Assembly: GCA_022826195.1 (NCBI GenBank) | Contig: JAJDVI010000058.1 | Coordinates: 62,001-126,000, forward strand | DNA length: 64,000 nucleotides | Direction: 5' to 3' | Origin: Acidobacteriota bacterium | GTDB lineage: Bacteria; Acidobacteriota; Vicinamibacteria; Marinacidobacterales; Marinacidobacteraceae | Part shown: piece by piece, positions 9,898-18,136 of the stretch | How positions within the stretch are numbered: the first letter of the stretch is position 1 | How the letters are laid out: each line of letters begins with the position of its first letter | Made by a program: the position numbers and the translations under genes | The notes under the pieces: model-generated | The model's input: the letters and a program-made list of their open reading frames with translations, nothing else | Database searches by the model: none | Told to the model about the DNA's origin: nothing

Positions 9898-10581
9898 ATG
9901 AACGCCGCTGCCGAAGACCGCTTCACCGCCCGACTCTGGGCCGGGATCGACTCGATCTATCAGGACATCCTCCGCCATCCCTTCCTCGACGGACTGGCGG
10001 ACGGCAGTCTCGACCGGCAGGTATTCCGGTTCTATGTGCTGGAGGACGCGCTCTACCTGCACGAGTTCGCGCGGGCGGTCGCCATTCTGGGCGGGAAGGC
10101 CCCGCACCCGGACATCACCGCAGCGCTCTGCGGCGACGCGGTGGCGACCGTCGAGGCGGAGCGGGAGCAGCTCGGCCGCTTCATCAGCGAACTGGGTGGC
10201 TCCCGCGACGAACTTTTCGTCCGCCAGCCGGCGCCGACCAACCGCGCCTACACAAGCTATTTCCTCTCGCAGGTCCATGCGAAGCCCTTCCACGAGGGAC
10301 TCGCCGCCATCCTTCCCTGCTACTGGATCTACGCGGAGGTCGGCAAGGAACTGCTGCGCCGGCCCCCCTCCCCCGACCCGCTCTTCCGCCGCTGGATCGA
10401 GAGCTACGGCAGCGAAGAGTACGACGCGGTGGTGCAGCGGGTGGTGCAGCTCACCGACGACGTCGCCGAGGGTCTCGGCCCGGACGCCCGGAAGGCGATG
10501 GCCGGGCACTTCGCCATGAGTTCCCGCTACGAGTGGATGTTCTGGGACATGGCCTGGCGCCAGGAAGCCTGGCCCTTGTAG
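9898..10581 (+). CDS. tenA: Thiaminase II / TenA family aminohydrolase
   Basis: FYVLEDALYLHEFARAVAILGGKAP; ILPCYWIYAEVGKEL (catalytic Cys motif); WIESYGSEEYDAVV. Confidence 0.9.
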   Translation: MNAAAEDRFTARLWAGIDSIYQDILRHPFLDGLADGSLDRQVFRFYVLEDALYLHEFARAVAILGGKAPHPDITAALCGDAVATVEAEREQLGRFISELGGSRDELFVRQPAPTNRAYTSYFLSQVHAKPFHEGLAAILPCYWIYAEVGKELLRRPPSPDPLFRRWIESYGSEEYDAVVQRVVQLTDDVAEGLGPDARKAMAGHFAMSSRYEWMFWDMAWRQEAWPL

Positions 10582-10638
10582 CGACCCAAGGAACCGGGCG
10601 GGGACGCCCGCATGGCGTGGCTGGCGCCCACGCCGCGG

Positions 10639-12000
10639 TCAGCGGATCCAGACCGTCTTCCGGTTGGTGAACTCGATGAGGCCGTCCGGGCCGAGTTCGC
10701 GCCCGAACCCGCTGTCCTTGGTCCCGCCGAAGGGCACCCGGGGATCGGACTTGGTGATGCCGTTCACGAAGACGGCCCCCGATTCGATCTGCGGCACGAG
10801 CCGTTCCGCGCGCTCCGGATCGGCAGTCCAGAGCGAGGACCCGAGTCCGTAGTTCGTCCGGTTGGCGATCTCCACCGCCTCGGCTTCGTCGGCGAACGGG
10901 ATCACCGTCGCGACCGGCCCGAAGAGTTCCTCCCGGGCGGCCGGCGCACCCGCGGGCGGCGCCGCCAGGATCCCGGTCGCCGAGAAGAACCCGCGGCCCG
11001 GCGCGGTTCCCCGGTGGATGAGGTCCGTGCCGGCGCGGACCGACCGCGCCACCTGCTCTTCGAGACGGTCCCGGAGGTCTTTCCGGGCCAGCGGACCGAC
11101 CGCGGTCTCCGGCGCCAGCGGATCGCCCACCAGGGTTTCCCGGAACCGCCCCTCGAAGACTGGAAGGAACGAATCCAGCACGGTCCGCTGCACGAGGAAG
11201 CGCTTGGCGGCGATGCAGCTCTGGCCCGAGTTGATGAGCCGCGCCCCCGCCCCCGCGACGGCCGCCTCCTCGACGTCGCAGTCCTCGAACACGATGAAGG
11301 GATCGCTGCCGCCGAGCTCGGCGACCATCGGCTTGAGGTGACGGCCCGCGACCGCGGCCACTTCGCTGCCGGCGCGGGAACTCCCGGTCAGCGTCACGCC
11401 CCGGATCCGCCGGTCGGCGATGCACGAAGCCGCCTGCTCATTGGTCAGGAAGAGGTTCTGGATGAGCCCCTCCGGAGCTCCCGCCTCCCGGTAGAGCTCG
11501 ACGATGCGGAGCGCGCACTGGGGCACCGACGGCGCGTGCTTCAGCACCATCGGGTTTCCGGTGACGAAGTTGGGCGCGGAGACCCGGATGACCTGCCACA
11601 GCGGGAAGTTCCACGGCATGACGGCCAGGATCGGCCCGAGGGGGTCGTAGCGCACGTAGGCGTCGCTGCCGTCGGAGGGATAGTGGCGCGGCCGGAGCGA
11701 CTCCTCCGCGGTCTCCGCGTAGTGCCTCGCGACCCACGCGCACTTCCGCGCTTCAGCGACTCCCTGGGCGAGCGGCTTTCCCATCTCGAGCGCCATGAGC
11801 GCCGCCAGGTCGTCCGCCTGCGCCTCGAGCAGATCGGCCAGGCGCTCGTTCACCGCCCGGCGTTCGGCGAACGGGGACCGGCGCCAGGCGCGGAACACGG
11901 TGTCGGCGCGGTCCAGGGCGGCATCCACCTCGCGGTCGGCGGCCGTCGGGAACTCGGCCACCACCCCCTCGGTGGCGGGATTCAGGGTCCGGTAGAGCAT
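10639..12000 (-). CDS. NAD(P)-dependent aldehyde dehydrogenase (succinate-semialdehyde dehydrogenase-like)
   Basis: MLYRTLNPATEGVVAEFPTA...LGPILAVMPWNFPLWQVIR...VAELGGSDPFIV...NSGQSCIAAKRFLV; embedded in the 892-aa ORF 10639..13317. Confidence 0.92.
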   Translation of the reverse strand: MLYRTLNPATEGVVAEFPTAADREVDAALDRADTVFRAWRRSPFAERRAVNERLADLLEAQADDLAALMALEMGKPLAQGVAEARKCAWVARHYAETAEESLRPRHYPSDGSDAYVRYDPLGPILAVMPWNFPLWQVIRVSAPNFVTGNPMVLKHAPSVPQCALRIVELYREAGAPEGLIQNLFLTNEQAASCIADRRIRGVTLTGSSRAGSEVAAVAGRHLKPMVAELGGSDPFIVFEDCDVEEAAVAGAGARLINSGQSCIAAKRFLVQRTVLDSFLPVFEGRFRETLVGDPLAPETAVGPLARKDLRDRLEEQVARSVRAGTDLIHRGTAPGRGFFSATGILAAPPAGAPAAREELFGPVATVIPFADEAEAVEIANRTNYGLGSSLWTADPERAERLVPQIESGAVFVNGITKSDPRVPFGGTKDSGFGRELGPDGLIEFTNRKTVWIR

Positions 12001-13202
12001 CAGCGGCTCCCGCCGGGAGGGTGGAGGCGGTTGTACTTCGCTCCGACGTCCAGCAGGTCCTCGATCGAGATCGCCTCCCGGGTGTTGCCGTTCTTCCCGA
12101 CGACGGTAGTGGCCTTGAGCATCGAGTTGTAGACGGCTTCCTCGGTGGCCTCGATCGCGGCCTGGAAGAGCGGCGACAGCCGGTCGCCGCGCAAGACGGC
12201 CCCCTCGTCCACCGGAGAGTCGCTGCGGAAACCGGTGCGGAGCGCCGCCGCGGAGGAGAAGGTGATCACGAAGTCGCCGCTCCCGTGGGACGAGGTGGCC
12301 CCGGTGCGGGCGAGACCGAGCATGACCCGGCGCGCCAGCCGCGTGAGACCCGGCGAGCGGATGGGAGCATCCGTCGCGACCACCATCATGATGGACCCGT
12401 CCGGGTTGTCCAACGAGTCGTCGCCCGCAGCACCGTCGCCGCCGCGCAACTGGTCCCGCAGGTAGTAGCGGTCGAGCTCCTCGCCGACCGGGATCCCGTC
12501 CATGACGAGGACTCCCCCGTAGTTGCTCTGGACCAGCGCTCCGACCGTGTAGCCGCCGAGACTCCCGGGCAATCGGCGCGACGAGGTACCGATCCCGCCC
12601 TTCCAGCCGAAGGCGGAGGTTCCGGTGCCGGCGCCCACCGCGCCCTCCGCCACCGGTCCGGCGGACGCGGTCCGGATTGCCTCCAGCACGTGGCTCTCCT
12701 GCACGTGGAGTCCCCGGATGTTGTTGAGGAAGCCGTCGTTCGTCTCGCCTACCAGCGGGTTCACCGACCGCACGTCCTCGTTGCCGGGAAGGCCGAGGGT
12801 GTAGGTCACCACCGCGCGCGCCGCGTCCCAGACCGACAGCGTGTTGGTGAGCACGACCGGGGTCTCGATGGTCCCGAGCTCCACGACCTGGGTGGACCCG
12901 GCCAGCTTGCCGAAGGCGTTCCCGATATGGACGGCGCCCGGGACTTTCTCCTGGAAGATGTTGCCGGCGTGGGGCAGGATGGCGGTGACCCCGGTGCGGA
13001 TGTGGTCCCCCTCCATCAGGGTCACCTGCCCGACGAGGACGCCGGGGACGTCGGTGATGGCGTTCAGCGGCCCGGGGTCCAGGACTCCCGGCGACAGGCC
13101 GATGTCGCGGGCCCGGGGCCGGGATTCGCCCTGTCCGAGGGCGAGCGGAGCGGCGAGCAGGGCGATGGCGAGGACCGCCGGGATGCGGTGGACGTGTTTC
13201 AT
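12000..13202 (-). CDS. P1 family peptidase (DmpA/BapA-like), secreted
   Basis: Start MKHVHRIPAVLAIALLAAPLALG; ITDVPGVLVGQVTL; DGSIMMVVATDAPIRSPGLTRLARRVMLGLARTGATSSHGSGDF. Confidence 0.92.
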   Translation of the reverse strand: MKHVHRIPAVLAIALLAAPLALGQGESRPRARDIGLSPGVLDPGPLNAITDVPGVLVGQVTLMEGDHIRTGVTAILPHAGNIFQEKVPGAVHIGNAFGKLAGSTQVVELGTIETPVVLTNTLSVWDAARAVVTYTLGLPGNEDVRSVNPLVGETNDGFLNNIRGLHVQESHVLEAIRTASAGPVAEGAVGAGTGTSAFGWKGGIGTSSRRLPGSLGGYTVGALVQSNYGGVLVMDGIPVGEELDRYYLRDQLRGGDGAAGDDSLDNPDGSIMMVVATDAPIRSPGLTRLARRVMLGLARTGATSSHGSGDFVITFSSAAALRTGFRSDSPVDEGAVLRGDRLSPLFQAAIEATEEAVYNSMLKATTVVGKNGNTREAISIEDLLDVGAKYNRLHPPGGSR

Positions 13203-13315
13203 CGGAACCTCCGGAAGCGGGAGTCTCGGGGAAGAGTCCCGGAGGATACGGGAAGCGTCCTTCCCCTCGACGGCACGGAACATTCCCGGCGCCCGGGTCG
13301 TAAGCTCCACCCGTC

Positions 13316-14119
13316 ATGGTTCACGGGAATGCGTCCGGCCGCGGCCTGGGCCGCCACCCTCTGGCCCTCGTGTTCGGGGCGTTTGCCGTAGCCGGCTCCG
13401 CCAACTGCGCTGTCCCGTTCCAGACCGAGCCGAACGTCGAGGAGACGGAGACGTTCACCGAGCCGTTCGCGGCGGGAGCGCTTCTCGATCTGAGAAACAT
13501 CAACGGACGCGTGGCGATCACCGCGTGGGACCGGGACGAGGCGGAGATCGTGGCGCGGAAGGTGGGGCCGAGCAGCGCCGCGCTCGAGGACATCCGGATC
13601 GAGCTCAACCGTTCGTCGCGCGGGCTCCAGGTGCGCACGCGCTACCCGAAGAAAGGCCGGATGTGGGGGCAGCGGTACGGCAGCGTCCACTACTCCATCC
13701 GGCTGCCGGAGAGCGCCGATCTCAGGATCTCCACCGTCCACGGACCCGTCGAGGTGGCGGAATTCTCGGGCGAGCTCGAGGCGCAGACGGTCAACGGTTC
13801 GCTCCGCCTGACGGGGCACCGGGGGAGCGTGAACGCCAAGACGGTCAACGGGCAGATCGATTGTGAGCTCGATGGCTTCGGCGAGGGCGAGAGCCACTCC
13901 CTTCGCACCGTGAACGGCCGGGTGCGCCTGACCCTGGGCCCCGAAGCCCGCGGCCGGGTCGATGCCCGGGCGATCAACGGCCGGGTGATCATGGAACTCG
14001 CCGACCTGGAGCATCTGGACACCCCCACCCGGCGCCACAAGCGAGTCCAGGTGCGCGACGGTGGCGGCGAGTGCCGGGTCCGAACCGTGAACGGCACCAT
14101 CCACGTCACCGACGACTAG
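13316..14119 (+). CDS. DUF4097-like beta-repeat protein (putative adhesin fold)
   Basis: Repeating (T/A)(V/I)(N/H)Gxhxh units: NINGRVAI, TVHGPVEV, TVNGSLRL, TVNGQIDC, TVNGRVRL, AINGRVIM, TVNGTIHV. Confidence 0.75.
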   Translation: MVHGNASGRGLGRHPLALVFGAFAVAGSANCAVPFQTEPNVEETETFTEPFAAGALLDLRNINGRVAITAWDRDEAEIVARKVGPSSAALEDIRIELNRSSRGLQVRTRYPKKGRMWGQRYGSVHYSIRLPESADLRISTVHGPVEVAEFSGELEAQTVNGSLRLTGHRGSVNAKTVNGQIDCELDGFGEGESHSLRTVNGRVRLTLGPEARGRVDARAINGRVIMELADLEHLDTPTRRHKRVQVRDGGGECRVRTVNGTIHVTDD

Positions 14120-14171
14120 CAACACCGAACTCGCGGCCGCCCGCTCCGCTCACCGGGTATAAACCCCGGCC

Positions 14172-15194
14172 ATGAACCGATTCGTGCGCGCTGGCGCCGC
14201 TTCCCTCATCCTCGTTCTCGCTTCGCAGGCGTCGGGACAAGCGCTCCCGGAGGTCCACCTCATCGGCACCGGGGGCACGATCTCCGGGGGCGCGGGCGGA
14301 CCGCTGAACGCCGGCGATCTCCGGGCCGCCCTGCCCGGCCTGGACTCCGTGGCCTCGGTCACCACCGAGGACTTCGTCCGCATCGGAAGTTCCCGGATGC
14401 ATCCGGAGCTCCAGTTCGAGCTCGCGGAGCGGATTGCCGCGGTCTTCGCCGAGCGGCCGGAACTGGCCGGGATCGTGGTGACGCACGGCACCGACTCCCT
14501 CGAGGAAACCGCCTTCCTGCTGGACCTTGTGCTGCCTTCCGGCCGCCCGGTGGTGTTTGCGGCCGCGCAGCGCCCGCCCCGCTACGAGGACTCCGACGGA
14601 CCGCGCAACCTGCTCGATGCGATCCGGGTCGCCGGTTCGGACCGAAGCCGCGGCCTGGGCGTCCTCGTCGTGCTGAACGGCCAGATCCACGCCGCGCGCG
14701 AGGTGAAGAAGACCCACTCCATCGCCCTGCACGCGTTCGCCTCACCCGACACCGGGCCGGTGGGCATGGTGGACGAGGGAACGGTGCTGCTCTTCACGAC
14801 TCCGGCCCGCCGCCTCCACCTTCCCACCGCCCGCGTCGAGCCGGCGGTGGAACTGGTCCGGCTCACCGCCGGCGGCGGGGCCTCCGTGATTCACGCGGCG
14901 ACCGAGGCCGGCGTCCAGGGCCTGGTGGTGGAGGTCTTCGGCCGCGGCAACGCACCGCCACCGGTCGCCGAAGCGGTGGACGCCGCAATGCAGGCCGGCG
15001 CGGTGGTGGTGTTCGTGACTCGTACCGGGGCGGGCCGGGTGGTGCTTTCGGACGCCCAGCGGGAGCGGGGGATCCTCTCCGGAGGGGACCTCGACGGCCT
15101 GAAGGCCCGCATTCTGCTCACCGTGGCGCTGGGAGCCGGACGGAACGCCGACGAGATCGGCGCGGCGTTCTCGAGGCTGTCGGGAGCCGGGTGA
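14172..15194 (+). CDS. Secreted type II-like asparaginase
   Basis: Signal peptide then VHLIGTGGTISGGAGG...VVTHGTDSLEETAFLLDLVLPSGRPVVFAAAQRP; both asparaginase threonine signatures. Confidence 0.93.
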   Translation: MNRFVRAGAASLILVLASQASGQALPEVHLIGTGGTISGGAGGPLNAGDLRAALPGLDSVASVTTEDFVRIGSSRMHPELQFELAERIAAVFAERPELAGIVVTHGTDSLEETAFLLDLVLPSGRPVVFAAAQRPPRYEDSDGPRNLLDAIRVAGSDRSRGLGVLVVLNGQIHAAREVKKTHSIALHAFASPDTGPVGMVDEGTVLLFTTPARRLHLPTARVEPAVELVRLTAGGGASVIHAATEAGVQGLVVEVFGRGNAPPPVAEAVDAAMQAGAVVVFVTRTGAGRVVLSDAQRERGILSGGDLDGLKARILLTVALGAGRNADEIGAAFSRLSGAG

Positions 15195-15211
15195 CCGGGC
15201 CCGGACGCTCG

Positions 15212-16132
15212 TCAGCGCAGCACGAGGCGAAGGGGCGGCCCCGCGCCGCGTGAGAGAACGACGGCTTCCGACGGTTGGAGCGTGACGACGGTGTAATCCC
15301 CGACCCGGTCGCCGACCCCGACCAGGGTGGTCTCGCCCCGGTAGAAGAGGGCGGCCCGGATGGGCGTGCCGGAGCCGACGTCCACGAAGCCGTGGAGTTC
15401 GGGAGTCTCGAGGCGCGGCTCGTAGGACGGGGTCGCCGTGTCCGGATGCTGCTCGGGCAACTCTTCGACACGGGCGCCGGCGGCGGACGCGGGATCCGCC
15501 TCGATCGGCTCGGCGACCGCGAGGGGAACCGACGCGTCCGGTCCCGGAACCGTCTCCAGCCAGGTGGCCAGTTGCTCCAGCCGCGGATCCTCAGCCAACC
15601 GGCGCGCGTCGGCGGCGGTGAACGTGGCCGCCGGATCCGGCCAGAGGACGAGAACCGCGGCGGTGAGCGTGCCGAGGCCGCCCCGGACCGCGAGGGTTGC
15701 CCGCTCGACGCGCAGCGGCCATCCCGTCCCCTCCACGCCGGCCAGGAACCGCGACAGGGAATCGGGATCGCCCAGCGCCGTGATCCCGGCTTCGGCGCCC
15801 GCGGTCCCCTCCGGCGGGCGAAGGAGTGGCTGGAGCCGGAGCTGCGAGAGCTCCACCCCGGCTTCGCCGGCCATCCGCACCAGGAACTCGCGCGTCCCCG
15901 CGGCGCTCGCGGGTGGCGCGGCGCGGCCGGCGAGCCGCTCCGAGACCCGCAGCAGGCGCTCGCGGCGCACCCGCTCCGCCGCCGTCCGGGTGCTCTCCCG
16001 AGCCGACCGGGTCTGCACTTTGAGCGCCGCGGCGAGCTCGGCCGAAGCGCGCCTCGCCTCACCCCACACGAGCCAGGCGAGCGAGAAGGACAGCAGGGCG
16101 AGCAGAACCCGGAGCCGGAGGCGTTGGTCCAT
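15212..16132 (-). CDS. PilO/GspM-like N-terminal region joined to PilP/GspC-like C-terminal domain
   Basis: MDQRLRLRVLLALLSFSLAWLVWGEARRASAELAAAL...; C-terminus ELHGFVDVGSGTPIRAALFYRGETTLVGVGDRVGDYTVVTLQPSEAVVLSRG. Confidence 0.6.
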   Translation of the reverse strand: MDQRLRLRVLLALLSFSLAWLVWGEARRASAELAAALKVQTRSARESTRTAAERVRRERLLRVSERLAGRAAPPASAAGTREFLVRMAGEAGVELSQLRLQPLLRPPEGTAGAEAGITALGDPDSLSRFLAGVEGTGWPLRVERATLAVRGGLGTLTAAVLVLWPDPAATFTAADARRLAEDPRLEQLATWLETVPGPDASVPLAVAEPIEADPASAAGARVEELPEQHPDTATPSYEPRLETPELHGFVDVGSGTPIRAALFYRGETTLVGVGDRVGDYTVVTLQPSEAVVLSRGAGPPLRLVLR

Positions 16133-16136
16133 GGTC

Positions 16137-16673
16137 CTACCGCCCCATGGCAAGCTGGGCGGTGATCCGGACCAGCGCCGTTCCGTCCGTCTGGCGGGTT
16201 TCGCTGATGACCTCGGTCGAGAGAACCGAATCGTGGCCCGCCAGTTCGGCAAGGAAGGCAGCGACGGCCGTCGCCGAGACGGCGTCGGCCGCGATGACCG
16301 CCTCGACCCGGCCCGGCCCGGCGGCCGGCCGCACTTCGATGCCGGCAAGCCGGACTCCGGACGGCGCCGTTCCCCGCACCGTGTCCAGGGCGGCGCTGAT
16401 GGCGGGGGCATCGAGCACTCCGGCGAAGAGGAGGGCGGCCGCCTCCCGGGCGTGGCCGGGCTCGAGCGCCGCAGGACCGGCCGTGACGCCCGCCCCGGAG
16501 GATCCAGCCGGCCCGGCGGGGCCCGCGGCCCCGAGGTCCGCTCGCGCGCTCCAGAGCGAGGCGCCACCCCACAGGACCATCAGCAGGCCCCCCAGGATCA
16601 GCGCGTCCAGGGCTCGCAGGAAACCCGGCCGGACGGTCTTTCCGAGCTGAATGCCGGCAGGCGCGCGACCCAT
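16137..16673 (-). CDS. PilN-like type IV pilus/type II secretion assembly protein
   Basis: Single N-terminal TM then PilN-like fold region; FLRALDALILGGLLMVLWGGASLWSARADLG; between PilM-like and PilO-like genes. Confidence 0.6.
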   Translation of the reverse strand: MGRAPAGIQLGKTVRPGFLRALDALILGGLLMVLWGGASLWSARADLGAAGPAGPAGSSGAGVTAGPAALEPGHAREAAALLFAGVLDAPAISAALDTVRGTAPSGVRLAGIEVRPAAGPGRVEAVIAADAVSATAVAAFLAELAGHDSVLSTEVISETRQTDGTALVRITAQLAMGR

Positions 16674-16682
16674 GGCGCGCTG

Positions 16683-17618
16683 CTACGCCTCGGTGACGGC
16701 GACGGGAGCCGGGTCGAGCGGCGCCGGCCGCTCGCCGGCCCGCCGCAGCAGCGCCGCGAGAGCCGCGTCGGTCACCGGAGACACCGCGGGGGTCCCTCCG
16801 TCCTCCTGCGCGTCCCGGGCTTCCGCAAGCGTCAGCCCCATCGGGCGCACGAGGTCGGCGACCGCCGCGGCCCCGTCCCCCAGGATCGAAACGGCGTATC
16901 TCCCGTCCTCGCTGGCCCGCCGAACGGCCAGCGCCGGAGGATCGGGGTCCAGTGCGGCGCGGAGCTTCATCCGGAAACCCGTGAGCCGTTCTGCCGCGGC
17001 GGTGACGAGAACGAAGTGGCGCTGGTGAAGCAGCAGGAGAAGACGCCGCTCCGACTTGCCCCCGGCGCGTCCCAGCCACTCGGGGAGGAGGGCCAGGCTC
17101 GTGGCGTCCACCCACCGCACGCGCAGTCCCGCCGCTTCGGCGGCCGCCTCGTACTGCCGGGCGACCGGCGAACCCGTCACCGCACCGAGCACGGACCGGC
17201 GACCGAGCGGACCGGAAGCCAGGGTCCCGAACCGGAACCGGCCGTCGAGTTCGGAGGGAGACGGCGCCGAAGTCGTGGCCAACCCGCGGACCAGTTCCGA
17301 GCGGAGCCGGCGCACCGCTCGGGAACCCGCACTTTCGGAGAAGCCGGCGTGGGCGGCGCGGTCCGGCAACGCGATCACCGCGTCCCGGAAGGCGCCGTCC
17401 GGAGCCGCAAGAGCCCGCAGAGCCGCCTGCACTGCCCGGGCCGCTTCCACCGAAGACGCCAGGTTCGGCTCGGTCGGCGAAGGCGCGACGAAGTCCGCGG
17501 GCAGACGCCACCGGACCCAACGGCCATCGCCCGCGCGAATCAAGAGGTGGTCTCGGCGGAAGGTCATCGCCACGGCCCGGCCGCGCGAACCGAAGCGAGG
17601 AAGCGGTGACGAGGGCAA
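16683..17618 (-). CDS. PilM/GspL-like actin-fold protein
   Basis: First gene of the trio; MTFRRDHLLIRAGDGRWVRWRLP... (alternative start at 17567); lies upstream of the PilN-like gene. Confidence 0.5.
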   Translation of the reverse strand: MPSSPLPRFGSRGRAVAMTFRRDHLLIRAGDGRWVRWRLPADFVAPSPTEPNLASSVEAARAVQAALRALAAPDGAFRDAVIALPDRAAHAGFSESAGSRAVRRLRSELVRGLATTSAPSPSELDGRFRFGTLASGPLGRRSVLGAVTGSPVARQYEAAAEAAGLRVRWVDATSLALLPEWLGRAGGKSERRLLLLLHQRHFVLVTAAAERLTGFRMKLRAALDPDPPALAVRRASEDGRYAVSILGDGAAAVADLVRPMGLTLAEARDAQEDGGTPAVSPVTDAALAALLRRAGERPAPLDPAPVAVTEA

Positions 17619-17648
17619 GACTCCAACCGGAGGGATGGATTTAGCCTA

Positions 17649-17847
17649 GCAGCCGGTGAGGAAACTCACGCGGCATTCGACGCCCGCTGGATCCCCGCTG
17701 AAACGCTCGCCTTCGGCTCGCTCGTCGTTGCGCTTCGGTCGAAATACACCCGGTATTCCTCCCTCGCGCGCCTTGTCAGCGAGGCCCAGCGGGCACCAGT
17801 TCTCCCGGTGGGGGGTCGGTGCTCACGCCAGTTCCCCCACCGGCTGC
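17649..17847. repeat. Structured dispersed intergenic element, copy 1 (199 bp)
   Basis: Ends GCAGCCGGTGAGGAAACT...AGTTCCCCCACCGGCTGC (terminal inverted repeat); reverse-complement homolog of 58417-58597. Confidence 0.9.
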
Positions 17848-18136
17848 CAGCAGTCCGGAACGCCGGGACCGGGAGCTCCGGAGACGATTCTTCGTGAGAA
17901 GAGCGGGCACGGGAACGCGTTCGGAATGGTAGGATCGGCGGTCGGGCTGCGGACGGTCTCCGTCCGTGCGAACGAGCGCGGCGGCCATTTCGTCCGCGTG
18001 ACGACCGGCCGAACGAGGTCCAGCGTTTCGAGCTGGCGCACGTCGTTCGGCGGCCGGTCCGGGCGCCGGGATCCGAGCGATTCCCCAAGTGTTCCCGGGT
18101 CGGAGCGAATCCCTAACGTCCACAATCTGGAGCAGC

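Noticed and set aside
15438-17609. 723-aa plus-strand ORF
   Set aside because: Antisense to the PilM/N/O-like trio; no motif
17649-17847. Target-site duplication flanking the structured element
   Set aside because: Compared flanks of both copies; apart from a CTA/TAG extension on one end of each, no convincing direct duplication was seen, so a transposition claim is not made
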